Shown here piece after piece: positions 24,852 through 33,543 of a stretch of DNA of 64,000 nt. The number at the start of each line of letters is the position of its first letter. Position 1 is the stretch's first letter. The stretch is from Lachnospiraceae bacterium AC3007 (GTDB taxonomy: Bacteria > Bacillota > Clostridia > Lachnospirales > Lachnospiraceae). The notes beneath the pieces were generated by a model that ran no database searches, had not been told where the DNA came from, and worked only from the letters and a program-made list of their open reading frames with translations. The position numbers and the translations under genes are program-made. The stretch spans positions 17,511 through 81,510 of the forward strand of contig JHYK01000015.1 of assembly GCA_000621405.1 (NCBI GenBank), given 5' to 3'.

Positions 24852-26357
24852 ATGAGCAAAGCAAAATATGTGATGGCCCTTGATCAGGGGACCACAAGTT
24901 CAAGATGCATATTATTTGACAAGCGCGGAGAGATAAGATCCGTCGCCCAGAAGGAATTTGAGCAGTATTATCCGAAGCCGGGCTGGGTGGAGCATAATCC
25001 GATGGAGATATGGTCGTCGGAGCTGTCCGTTGTGACAGAGGCCATGGCATTGATAGGGGCCGGTCCCGAAGATATAGCGGCTATAGGGATCACAAACCAG
25101 AGAGAGACCACCATAGTCTGGGACAGGAATACCGGAGAGCCCGTATATAATGCCATAGTCTGGCAGTGCAGAAGGACCGCGCCCATAATCGATGATATCG
25201 TGCAGACCGGGCATTCGGAACTCATAAGAAAAAAGACAGGCCTTGTACCTGACGCATATTTCTCTGCAAGCAAGATAAAGTGGATACTGGATAACGTGGA
25301 TCAGGCGCGAAAAAGGGCTGAAGACGGAGACCTTCTTTTCGGGACCGTGGATACCTGGCTTATCTGGAAGCTTACGAAGGGTAAGGTGCATGTGACCGAC
25401 TACACGAATGCGAGCCGGACCATGCTCTACAACATCCATGAGCTGAAGTGGGATGAGGAGCTTCTGGCCCTTTTTGGCATACCTGAGTCCATGCTTCCCA
25501 AGGTGATGCCATCAAGCCATATATACGGGTATACGGATGAGGGTGTCACAGGATGGAGCATACCGATAGCGGGAGCAGCCGGAGACCAGCAGGCGGCACT
25601 TTTCGGACAATGCTGCTTTGACAGGGGAGACGTGAAGAATACATACGGCACGGGCTCTTTTATACTCATGAATACCGGAGCAGAAGCCGTATCATCAAAG
25701 AACGGGCTTGTGACGACCATAGCAGCCGGGGATTCGGAAAAGCCTGACTATGCGCTCGAGGGCTCGGTCTTTGTGGCGGGAGCAGCGATACAGTGGCTCA
25801 GGGACTCCATGCGTATGATAAGGGATTCATCACAGTCGGAGGAATATGCGGCCATGGCAGGAAGCGGCACGGAGGGTGTATATGTAGTTCCCTCATTCAC
25901 CGGAATGGGCGCCCCGCACTGGGATCAATATGCAAGAGGCAGCATCTTCGGCGTGACCAGAGGATGCAGGAAAGAGCATTTCATAAGGGCGACTCTCGAG
26001 TCGATAGCATATCAGTCACATGATGTCTTTTCTGCCATGGAGGAAGATGCCGGGACTGAGATAAAAGAGCTCAAAGTGGACGGAGGAGCATCGGCCAATG
26101 ATTTTCTTATGGGCTTTCAGGCTGATATCTCCGGATGCGCAGTGAAGCGTCCGAAATGCATAGAGACCACGGCTCTGGGAGCCGCATATCTTGCAGGCCT
26201 TGCGGTCGGATATTACAAAAACAGGGATGAGATCAAAGAGAACTGGATGCAGGGACGCGAGTTTCTTCCCGGGATGGATACAAAGGAAAGAGAAGAACTC
26301 CTCGAGGGCTGGAACAGGGCCGTCAAGGCAGCTTTGTACTGGGCCGGGATCAGGTGA
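24852..26357 (+). CDS. glpK: Glycerol kinase
   Basis: 501 residues, the standard length. FGGY signatures are all present: [18 protein letters not shown] at the N-terminus, [24 protein letters not shown] with the glycerol-binding Arg-Glu, [14 protein letters not shown], and the C-terminal ATP site [21 protein letters not shown]. It phosphorylates glycerol to sn-glycerol-3-phosphate for glycolysis or lipid synthesis. No GlpF or GlpD lies beside it. The 97-base gap before it holds no clear promoter; the ribosome site is weak (GAGT). It is not obviously linked to the kinase operon that follows, which has its own promoter-like -10. Confidence 0.96.
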   Translation: MSKAKYVMALDQGTTSSRCILFDKRGEIRSVAQKEFEQYYPKPGWVEHNPMEIWSSELSVVTEAMALIGAGPEDIAAIGITNQRETTIVWDRNTGEPVYNAIVWQCRRTAPIIDDIVQTGHSELIRKKTGLVPDAYFSASKIKWILDNVDQARKRAEDGDLLFGTVDTWLIWKLTKGKVHVTDYTNASRTMLYNIHELKWDEELLALFGIPESMLPKVMPSSHIYGYTDEGVTGWSIPIAGAAGDQQAALFGQCCFDRGDVKNTYGTGSFILMNTGAEAVSSKNGLVTTIAAGDSEKPDYALEGSVFVAGAAIQWLRDSMRMIRDSSQSEEYAAMAGSGTEGVYVVPSFTGMGAPHWDQYARGSIFGVTRGCRKEHFIRATLESIAYQSHDVFSAMEEDAGTEIKELKVDGGASANDFLMGFQADISGCAVKRPKCIETTALGAAYLAGLAVGYYKNRDEIKENWMQGREFLPGMDTKEREELLEGWNRAVKAALYWAGIR

Positions 26358-26377
26358 TACCCCTATGAGGACAGGTA

Positions 26378-26386
26378 TGGTAAAAT
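26378..26386 (+). promoter_or_regulatory. Extended -10 element before the kinase operon
   Basis: TGGTAAAAT (26378-26386), with no good -35 box at normal spacing. The same TATGGTAAAAT string precedes pflA at 41874-41884, so it is likely a real promoter type here. The start would be near 26393, about 27 bases before the first kinase gene. Confidence 0.45.
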
Positions 26387-26419
26387 AAGATTTGTTTTTT
26401 GCTTTATGAAAGGTAATAT

Positions 26420-28633
26420 ATGCTTTCCGGAGATTTTCCCCTGGCACTTCCGTTAGGCACGGTACTTGCAGGACAATACGAAATAGACGGGATACTGGGG
26501 CAGGGCGGCTTCGGGATCACTTATCGCGCACATGATCACAGGACGGGCGGAAAAGTCGCTATCAAGGAATTCTTCCCTGATTCTCTGGCCGCGCGCACCG
26601 GCGGCACCACGGTATCCGCCTTTTCAGGCGACAGGAGCGAAAGCTTTGAGTATGGCAGGAACTGCTTTCTTAAGGAGGCCGAGACTCTTGCGCAGTTCAT
26701 CGGAAATGAGAACATAGTCAGGGTCATAAGCTATTTTGAGGAAAACGGAACGGCCTACTATGTGATGGAGTTCATCGAGGGGATGGACTTTGATGAATAT
26801 ATAAAGCAGCGGGGCGGAAAGATATCCTTTGAAGAGGCTTCAAGAGTTCTGGTGCCGATCATGGAAGCCCTTGGAACCGTACATAAAAAAGGCGTCATCC
26901 ATCGAGACGTCACTCCCGATAATATCTTCATAACAAATGACGGCATACCGAAACTCATTGATTTCGGTGCGGCCAGATACAGCCTCGGAGACAAGAGCCA
27001 GAGTCTAGATGTCGTATTAAAGCACGGCTTTGCGCCGAAGGAGCAGTATACAAGGCGCGGCAGACAGGGCCCTTATACGGATGTGTATTCACTCGGAGCG
27101 AGTTTTTATTTTGCCGTAACCGGCAAGAAGCCTCCGGATGCCATAGAGCGGATAGATGAAGATGATCTGATCGCACCCAGCGCGCGCGGGATACATATAC
27201 CGCGCGAGGCAGAGGATGCGATAATGACGGCTTTGAACCTGCAGCCCGCAGAGCGTTTCCAGAGCATGGAGGAATTTGAGCGCGCTCTTTTGGGACCGAA
27301 GACACTCTCGGGCCGATCGAATAAGACAGAAGCATATCCTCCCGAAGGACCCGGTGCGGGTCATTCCGGAGCCGACAGGACAGTGGCAGTCCCCCGTGAT
27401 ACGGGCGATGCATATTCAAACCGCAAAAAGAGAAAGAAAAGCAATCTGCCTCTTGTGATCGCTGCAATACTTGCAGTGGTCATCATAGCGCTGATCGCTG
27501 TGGCTGCAGTCAGACTGATCTCAACTGCGGTGAATAAAACAGCCGGAAAAAATACCGAAGCCATAACAAACGATGAGGCAGAGGATGATACCGGTGAAAC
27601 GGCTTCGGAAGGGCTTTTATCGGATGGGGGATCCTCCGTAACAGAGGGAAGCGCAGGCAGCGCGGACAGCAGCGATGCAGACACTGTTGATGAAGAACTC
27701 ACTGCTGATGACCTTACCTTCCCCGAGATCATCGGCAATACTGCGGCAAATCTCATGAACTGCTGTCATTTCGGTCCGCAGGGTGAGTTCATGAAGTCCG
27801 ACGGGACCATATGCATGTGTCTTTCAAGGATAGGAGATACAGTATATTATCTCGACAACCTGAAAGGCGGAGACATGGTAATTACGACTTATGATGTCAA
27901 TACGGGAGAGAAGGAGGTGCTGTCAGACCTTCCGTGGGAAGTCTTTACCGCAGACAGGCTACTTGTCTCCAAAGCCTATTACTTCGTCCATACATACGGG
28001 GATAAGAAAATGTACTGCATCTCAAGGAGTGACGGTAAGATAAAGAATTCATGCGATATAGAGGATCCGAATCTCTGTACGTTTTATAAGGGATCGTTTT
28101 ACTATATCACTCCTGATGAAGGCGGACAGTATCTGAATTCAAATCCCGCCGGCGAGCTGGATGCCGGAGATCATGTGATGTATTCTGTCCCGGATGAAGA
28201 GGGGAAGATCACTTTCATCAGCGCATCGGACGACGGGATGATCCTTCTTATGGAAGGAGACGGCAACCGCTTCAAGAAGATAGCCCTTGGAGATGACGGG
28301 TCCAATGAGGTGAATGTCTACGAATGTGATTATGAAGGGCAGGTGAACGGGCTTGTACCCTTCGGGAGCGACATTTATTTTACCGGGAAGCGCGGGGACG
28401 GCGATGAACAGGATATCGTGAAATACGATATGGATACCCGGACGACTACGATAATAAAGACGGTTTCTTCGAGATTCAATCTCAGCATAAACGTAAATGA
28501 GATCGACGGCGAAAGAAAGATCGGGTTTATGATATATCCCGAATCTGCAGCTGACGGGGATCCCTATTGCGCCCTTATGACAGAAAAGACAGGTGAACTG
28601 AAAAAGACAGACCTTCCAAGATATGCGGACTGA
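26420..28633 (+). CDS. Transmembrane Ser/Thr protein kinase with propeller-like sensor (kinase 1)
   Basis: 737 residues. The kinase domain (about 20-290) has P-loop GQGGFG at 27-32, Lys49 in VAIKE, catalytic HRDVTPDN at 161-168, IDFGAARYS at 180-188 and YSLGASFYF. The usual Lys of HRDLKPxN is Thr, a common variant in Lachnospiraceae kinases. One helix lies at about 343-367. An acidic Ser/Thr-rich stalk leads to an outer domain (about 425-735) with repeated strand units such as GDTVYYLDN and YDVNTGEKEVL, like DUF5050 beta-propellers. It would phosphorylate Ser/Thr on intracellular targets in response to an outer signal. The next kinase starts 13 bases after its stop. The kinase region is nearly identical in DNA to kinase 2 over long stretches. 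Confidence 0.92.
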   Translation: MLSGDFPLALPLGTVLAGQYEIDGILGQGGFGITYRAHDHRTGGKVAIKEFFPDSLAARTGGTTVSAFSGDRSESFEYGRNCFLKEAETLAQFIGNENIVRVISYFEENGTAYYVMEFIEGMDFDEYIKQRGGKISFEEASRVLVPIMEALGTVHKKGVIHRDVTPDNIFITNDGIPKLIDFGAARYSLGDKSQSLDVVLKHGFAPKEQYTRRGRQGPYTDVYSLGASFYFAVTGKKPPDAIERIDEDDLIAPSARGIHIPREAEDAIMTALNLQPAERFQSMEEFERALLGPKTLSGRSNKTEAYPPEGPGAGHSGADRTVAVPRDTGDAYSNRKKRKKSNLPLVIAAILAVVIIALIAVAAVRLISTAVNKTAGKNTEAITNDEAEDDTGETASEGLLSDGGSSVTEGSAGSADSSDADTVDEELTADDLTFPEIIGNTAANLMNCCHFGPQGEFMKSDGTICMCLSRIGDTVYYLDNLKGGDMVITTYDVNTGEKEVLSDLPWEVFTADRLLVSKAYYFVHTYGDKKMYCISRSDGKIKNSCDIEDPNLCTFYKGSFYYITPDEGGQYLNSNPAGELDAGDHVMYSVPDEEGKITFISASDDGMILLMEGDGNRFKKIALGDDGSNEVNVYECDYEGQVNGLVPFGSDIYFTGKRGDGDEQDIVKYDMDTRTTTIIKTVSSRFNLSINVNEIDGERKIGFMIYPESAADGDPYCALMTEKTGELKKTDLPRYAD

Positions 28634-28645
28634 GAGGAATAACAG

Positions 28646-30763
28646 ATGAACGAAGAGTATCCGCTTGCGCTTCCTTTAGGCACGGTGCTCGCGGGACAAT
28701 ATGAGATAAACGGGATACTGGGGCAGGGCGGCTTCGGCATAACCTACTGTGCCTATGATCACAGGATGGGAGGCAGGGTCGCCGTTAAGGAGTTTTTCCC
28801 TGATTCTCTTGCGGCGCGTACCGGCGGGACTTCGGTGTCGGCTTTTTCCGGTGACAGGACAGAGAGCTTTGAATACGGAAAGAGCTGTTTCCTTAAAGAA
28901 GCCGAGACTCTAGCGCAGTTCATCGGAAATGAGAACATAGTCAGGGTCATAAGCTATTTCGAAGAAAACGGCACGGCATACTTTGTGATGGAATTCATAG
29001 AGGGGCTGAGCTTTGACGATTATATCAAACAGCGCGGCGGATCCATAGGCTTTGAAGAAGCATCCCGCGTGCTCGTGCCAATTATGGAAGCTCTGCAGCA
29101 GGTGCACAGCCAGGGCATAATACACAGGGATGTGACTCCCGACAACATATTCATCACAAGGGACGGCATACCGAAACTCATAGACTTCGGAGCGGCCAGA
29201 TACAGTCTGGGCGACAAGAGCCAGAGCCTTGATGTTGTATTAAAGCACGGCTTTGCGCCGAAGGAGCAGTATACAAGGCGCGGCAGGCAGGGCCCTTATA
29301 CGGATGTGTATTCTATCGGCGCAAGCTTTTATTATGCCGTAACGGGCAAGAGGCCTCCTGATGCGATAGAGCGCATGGATGAGGATAACCTTATAGCGCC
29401 GAGCGCAAGGGGAGTGCATATACCCTATGAAGCTGAGGAAGCGATTCTTAAGGCACTGAGCCTTCAGCCTGCTGAACGTTTTCAGAGCATGGAGGAATTC
29501 GAGCGGGCTCTTCTGGGGCCGAAGACTCTGTCGAAGAAGACGCCTGCGGAGGCGGAGAGGACTCCCCGTTCATACAGGCGGGATGAGAAGAAACAGGGAG
29601 GTCTAATAGTTCCTTTGATCGTCGGTGTGGCAGCGGTCGTATTCATAGTACTTCTTGTGCTCGCGATAAGGTTTGTTTCATCCGTGATAAAAGACAGGAC
29701 AGATGCTTCGGCTGAAACTGAGACCGTGGAGGCGGTATCGGAAGAAGAGTCATCTTCCGATGATGTCGAAGCAGAAGATACGGAAGATGACAGCAATACT
29801 GATAATGCTTCGGCTGAAGAAACTGTGGAAGAGACTGAAACAGACTACGGTGTTGAAGAAAACTGGCCCGAGATCATTGGGAATACGCCTGACAATCTGG
29901 TCAACAATTCTCATTTTGATCCCGATGGAGGATACATATTACCTGACTACGGTACGAACTCATGTCTTTCGACGATCGGGGATATCACATATTATCTCCG
30001 CGCTACAGAAAACGGAGACAGGATGGTCTATGCATTTTCTCAGACGACGAACGAGGATGCTCCCGTTCCCGAGCTTGAAAGGTTCAAATATGTGGAAAGA
30101 CTGCTCGTATCCGATGAATTTTTTTATCTCTACATAAGAGATGAGGGATCATATTACTGTGTGCGAAGGAGTGACGGCAGCATCAAGGGCTCGAGGCCTG
30201 TCGACGACCCGAGGGCCTGCGCATTCAGGGATGGCTTTTTCTTCTACGTCGGTGAGAATTCCGTTGGAGGTCCGTCGGTATACATGGTGCCTGCGGGTGA
30301 TCTGAATGCCGAGCCTCATGAGATATCATCTTTCTGGAGCAAGGAGAAGATATCGACACTGTGCGCTGCAGACAACGGCGTGGTATACCGCGCAAGAGGC
30401 GAGCAGCTCTTCCTCGGGATAGTCGAGATAGAAGGTGATCAGTACAAGGAGCGCCATTACACTGATTTTACGTATCATGACGGTAATATATGGGAACTTG
30501 TGGCTGACGGGGATGACATCTTTTTTGTGGCGCAGACGGCGGAGGATTCGTGGGATATAGGCCGGTTCAATACTTCCTCCGACAAAACGACGATCCTTAC
30601 TTCGGTACCGTCGAAGATCCATCCGTGCATCGGCATTTACTATAAGGACGGGCAGAGGAGGATCGATTATTATTACGAACCGGTCAGTGAAGCGGACGGG
30701 AGTCCCTGCTTTATACTGATGGATGATGAGGGCTCGGTCCTTAAAACGATCGATCTGTCCTGA
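28646..30763 (+). CDS. Transmembrane Ser/Thr protein kinase with propeller-like sensor (kinase 2)
   Basis: 705 residues with the same plan as kinase 1: kinase domain about 19-289 (GQGGFG, VAVKE, HRDVTPDN, IDFGAARYS), helix about 320-345, acidic stalk about 350-405, outer propeller-like domain about 410-703. The kinase halves of 1 and 2 share almost every residue, while the sensor domains have diverged strongly, keeping only the lead-in WPEIIGNTPDNL and strand spacing. This pattern indicates tandem duplication with selection on the sensor and either conservation or gene conversion in the kinase. It probably reads a different outer ligand and feeds the same targets. Start AGAGGAATAACAGATG. Confidence 0.92.
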   Translation: MNEEYPLALPLGTVLAGQYEINGILGQGGFGITYCAYDHRMGGRVAVKEFFPDSLAARTGGTSVSAFSGDRTESFEYGKSCFLKEAETLAQFIGNENIVRVISYFEENGTAYFVMEFIEGLSFDDYIKQRGGSIGFEEASRVLVPIMEALQQVHSQGIIHRDVTPDNIFITRDGIPKLIDFGAARYSLGDKSQSLDVVLKHGFAPKEQYTRRGRQGPYTDVYSIGASFYYAVTGKRPPDAIERMDEDNLIAPSARGVHIPYEAEEAILKALSLQPAERFQSMEEFERALLGPKTLSKKTPAEAERTPRSYRRDEKKQGGLIVPLIVGVAAVVFIVLLVLAIRFVSSVIKDRTDASAETETVEAVSEEESSSDDVEAEDTEDDSNTDNASAEETVEETETDYGVEENWPEIIGNTPDNLVNNSHFDPDGGYILPDYGTNSCLSTIGDITYYLRATENGDRMVYAFSQTTNEDAPVPELERFKYVERLLVSDEFFYLYIRDEGSYYCVRRSDGSIKGSRPVDDPRACAFRDGFFFYVGENSVGGPSVYMVPAGDLNAEPHEISSFWSKEKISTLCAADNGVVYRARGEQLFLGIVEIEGDQYKERHYTDFTYHDGNIWELVADGDDIFFVAQTAEDSWDIGRFNTSSDKTTILTSVPSKIHPCIGIYYKDGQRRIDYYYEPVSEADGSPCFILMDDEGSVLKTIDLS

Positions 30764-30792
30764 GGGTAAATTGAGTTCAAGGAGAATCATGG

Positions 30793-32394
30793 ATGAATGA
30801 GAAATATCCGCTGGCCCTGCCTCAGGGCACGGTGCTTGCGGGACAATACATCATAGAGGATGTGCTGGGACAGGGAGGCTTCGGGATCACGTACCGGGCT
30901 TTGGATCATAAGAGCGGAAGCCGGGTCGCGCTGAAGGAATTCTTTCCTGATTCCCTTGCTGCGCGAACAAGCGTAACTACTGTGTCCGCTTTTTCGGGCC
31001 CCAGAGGGGAGGACTTTGCCTACGGCAAACAGTGCTTTCTCCAGGAGGCAAAGACTCTGGCGCAGTTCATAGGAAACGACAATATAGTCCGAGTGCACAG
31101 CTACTTTGAAGAGAACGGCACGGCTTACTTCGTGATGGATTACATCGAAGGGATAAGCCTTGCCGAATATATCAGGCACTACGGCGGAAAGATAACCTAC
31201 GAGCAGTCACTGAACGCTCTGCTTCCCGTGATCGATGCTTTGGGAGCCGTGCACAACCAGGGCATCATCCACAGGGATGTGACGCCCGACAACATCTTTA
31301 TCACGACCGAAGGAGTCATAAAACTCATTGATTTCGGCGCTGCAAGATACAGCTTAGGCGATAAGAGTCAGAGCCTCGACATAGTCTTAAAGCATGGTTA
31401 CGCGCCGAAGGAGCAGTATATGCGTCGTGGAAGGCAGGGACCATATACTGATATATATTCGCTCGGAGCATGTTTTTATTTTGCAGTCACGGGAACTCTG
31501 CCTCCGGATTCCGTGGACCGGCTTGAAGATGATAAGATAGTCCCGATGAGTGAGTTCGGGGCTGATCTGCCGGACGTTGCGGAGCAGGCGATAATGAAGG
31601 CCTTAAGCGTAAGGGCGGAGGATCGCTTCCGGAGCATGGAAGAATTCAAGATGGCGCTCTTCGGAAGATCTCCTGCGATCGTTTCCGAACCTCCCGTTAA
31701 GCAGACATATTTCACGGCTCCGGGAGAGGACGGGAAGGATAAGTTCAAGACCGTTCTTATGGAAGACGGAGCCGGCATGCAGAGTTTCAATAAGCGGCCG
31801 AATGACCACATAAGACCGAAAGCGCGTGCAAAGAAAAAGGATACAGGGATCCTGGGCGCTCCGCTGATACTCTACATAGCGATCGCTCTTATGAGCCTGG
31901 TGTTTGCCATCGCCATCATAGTGATAAGCGTCTTTCTTTTTAAGGCAGATCCTGAGGACGATGTCTCAGAGGCTGTGGAAGCGGTATCGGAAGAGGCTGA
32001 CGCGGACTCTTCGGATACCGGTGATGACGAAGATACAGGAAATGAAGATGCCGGTGATGACACATCTGAGACATCCGGCGGCAAAGGAAAAGCTCAGATA
32101 GGTTTCTACGGTTCGACAGTTACCGACGATCTTGCGGAATATAAAGACACTCCCAGGGGAGTCATGGTCAGCGATGTCATAGAGGGCACCGGAGCCGAAG
32201 AGGCAGGGATGCTCCCCGGCGATATCATCACTAATATAAGAGGACGGACCATCACGAGCATGGAGACCCTGAAAGAGGAGATATCAGGCTGCGAAGTGGG
32301 AGAGTCGGTCGTCATGAGTGTGCAGCGGCCCGGTGAAAACGGATATGAGGAAGAGATACTGGTCGTCGTGCTCACAGCTGAAGAGGGGGTCTGA
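30793..32394 (+). CDS. Transmembrane Ser/Thr protein kinase with PDZ domain (kinase 3)
   Basis: 533 residues. The kinase domain (about 19-290) has GQGGFG, VALKE, HRDVTPDN at 160-167 and IDFGAARYS. A cytoplasmic linker carries FKTVLMEDG (Thr320), close to the GKTVLLDED units of the next protein. The helix is at about 354-384. After an Asp/Glu stalk comes an outer PDZ domain (about 435-530) with GVMVSDVIEGTGAEEAGMLP, GDIITNIRG and the peptide-groove strands, like the PDZ of HtrA. It would sense exposed peptide ends or an envelope protein. It is more diverged from kinases 1 and 2 than they are from each other. The next gene starts 2 bases after its stop. Confidence 0.92.
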   Translation: MNEKYPLALPQGTVLAGQYIIEDVLGQGGFGITYRALDHKSGSRVALKEFFPDSLAARTSVTTVSAFSGPRGEDFAYGKQCFLQEAKTLAQFIGNDNIVRVHSYFEENGTAYFVMDYIEGISLAEYIRHYGGKITYEQSLNALLPVIDALGAVHNQGIIHRDVTPDNIFITTEGVIKLIDFGAARYSLGDKSQSLDIVLKHGYAPKEQYMRRGRQGPYTDIYSLGACFYFAVTGTLPPDSVDRLEDDKIVPMSEFGADLPDVAEQAIMKALSVRAEDRFRSMEEFKMALFGRSPAIVSEPPVKQTYFTAPGEDGKDKFKTVLMEDGAGMQSFNKRPNDHIRPKARAKKKDTGILGAPLILYIAIALMSLVFAIAIIVISVFLFKADPEDDVSEAVEAVSEEADADSSDTGDDEDTGNEDAGDDTSETSGGKGKAQIGFYGSTVTDDLAEYKDTPRGVMVSDVIEGTGAEEAGMLPGDIITNIRGRTITSMETLKEEISGCEVGESVVMSVQRPGENGYEEEILVVVLTAEEGV

Positions 32395-32396
32395 TA

Positions 32397-32807
32397 ATGG
32401 CAATAACGGAATGCGCAAACGGACATGTATATGACAGCAGCATACACAGCAGCTGTCCTTACTGCAGCGAAGGGATATACCGTGTGGACTTCGGGATGAG
32501 CAATGAGGATATAGGAAAAACTGTACTGCTCGATGAGGATTCCCCGGCATATGCGGCAGCAGATGATACAGGAAAAACTGTACTGCTCGATGAGGATGTC
32601 CCGACATATGAGGGATCCGGCAGCCGGTCTGATACAGGCTTTCAGAACATAGCACCTCTTCTTTCGGATGAAAACGCCCCCGCCCCTGGACGGCTCATCT
32701 GCACGCAGGGAGAGGACATGGGAAGGGAGATCGTCCTCAGGGCCGGAGAGACAGTAAGGGTCAGGGACGGTAATTATATATTTGTGCCATTCTGGAGCGA
32801 GAGATGA
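32397..32807 (+). CDS. Small protein with zinc-knuckle N-terminus, two GKTVLLDED repeats and truncated FHA region
   Basis: 136 residues, cytoplasmic. Residues 7-23 (CANGH...CPYC) form a likely zinc knuckle, as at the start of many FHA proteins in Firmicute kinase clusters. Two direct repeats GKTVLLDED (T42 and T61) are also repeated at DNA level (about 32515-32540 and 32572-32600). Residues about 98-124 (GRLICTQGEDMGREIVLRAG) match the first strands of an FHA domain, but the chain ends before the phosphothreonine-binding loops. It may be a decayed FHA adaptor or a dedicated kinase substrate with two phosphothreonine sites. It overlaps the PP2C gene by 4 bases. Function is not assigned. Confidence 0.8.
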   Translation: MAITECANGHVYDSSIHSSCPYCSEGIYRVDFGMSNEDIGKTVLLDEDSPAYAAADDTGKTVLLDEDVPTYEGSGSRSDTGFQNIAPLLSDENAPAPGRLICTQGEDMGREIVLRAGETVRVRDGNYIFVPFWSER

Positions 32808-33529
32808 GATTTGACGTATACGGATACAGCGATAAAGGCGGCAGGAGCCATAATGAAGACTCCTCCGGATATGCGGCAGGCGGCGGCAGCGGTATATTCG
32901 TGGTGGCCGACGGACTCGGAGGACACTCCTACGGAGAACTTGCTTCGGCATGCGTAAAGGATGTCCTTCTCGGAGAATGGAGTCCGGATATCTCTGACCG
33001 TACGTCCTGGATCGCAGAAGCTATCGGGACTGCCAACAAAAAGATAATGGCGATAGCTGCCGAAAAGAACACGGTCCTCAAAAGCACTGTCGTGGCTCTT
33101 GCCATAGACGGCACAAAGGCCGTATGGGCGCACTCCGGGGATTCAAGGCTCTATTATTTCCATGACGGAGAAATGGCGGCTTATACGGACGATCACTCCG
33201 TGGCCTATAAGAAATACAAGGCCGGTGAGATTAGACGCGAGGATATCGCTACCGACGAGGATCAGTCGAGCCTGCTCCGCGCGCTGGGAGGCGAGACCCG
33301 TTACGAGCCCGTGATAACGGAATGCGGAAGAGAGCTGGAAGCCGGCGACGCCTTCCTGCTCTGCTCTGACGGCGCATGGGAATACATCCGGGAGGAGGAG
33401 ATGCTAACGGATCTTACCGGATCGCAGAGTGCAGCGGAGTGGGGAAATGCAATGCTGCAGCGGATACTGAGTCGTGTTATGATAAAAAACGATAATATCA
33501 CACTGGTAACAGTGAGGCTCGTCTCGTGA
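32804..33529 (+). CDS. PP2C-family Ser/Thr protein phosphatase
   Basis: 241 residues, the usual size of the bacterial Stp/PrpC group. Metal-binding motifs are present in order: RSHNEDS (about 14-20), VVADGLGGHSYGE (34-46), AHSGDSRLYYF, LLCSDGAWEYI and NDNITLVTV at the end. It removes phosphate from Ser/Thr on proteins with two Mn/Mg ions and would reset the three upstream kinases and their targets. It starts in the stop of the preceding gene (ATGA) and its own stop is at the start of the diguanylate cyclase gene, so stoichiometric translation is expected. Confidence 0.94.
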   Translation: MRFDVYGYSDKGGRSHNEDSSGYAAGGGSGIFVVADGLGGHSYGELASACVKDVLLGEWSPDISDRTSWIAEAIGTANKKIMAIAAEKNTVLKSTVVALAIDGTKAVWAHSGDSRLYYFHDGEMAAYTDDHSVAYKKYKAGEIRREDIATDEDQSSLLRALGGETRYEPVITECGRELEAGDAFLLCSDGAWEYIREEEMLTDLTGSQSAAEWGNAMLQRILSRVMIKNDNITLVTVRLVS

Positions 33530-33543
33530 CACAGGAGGATGAT

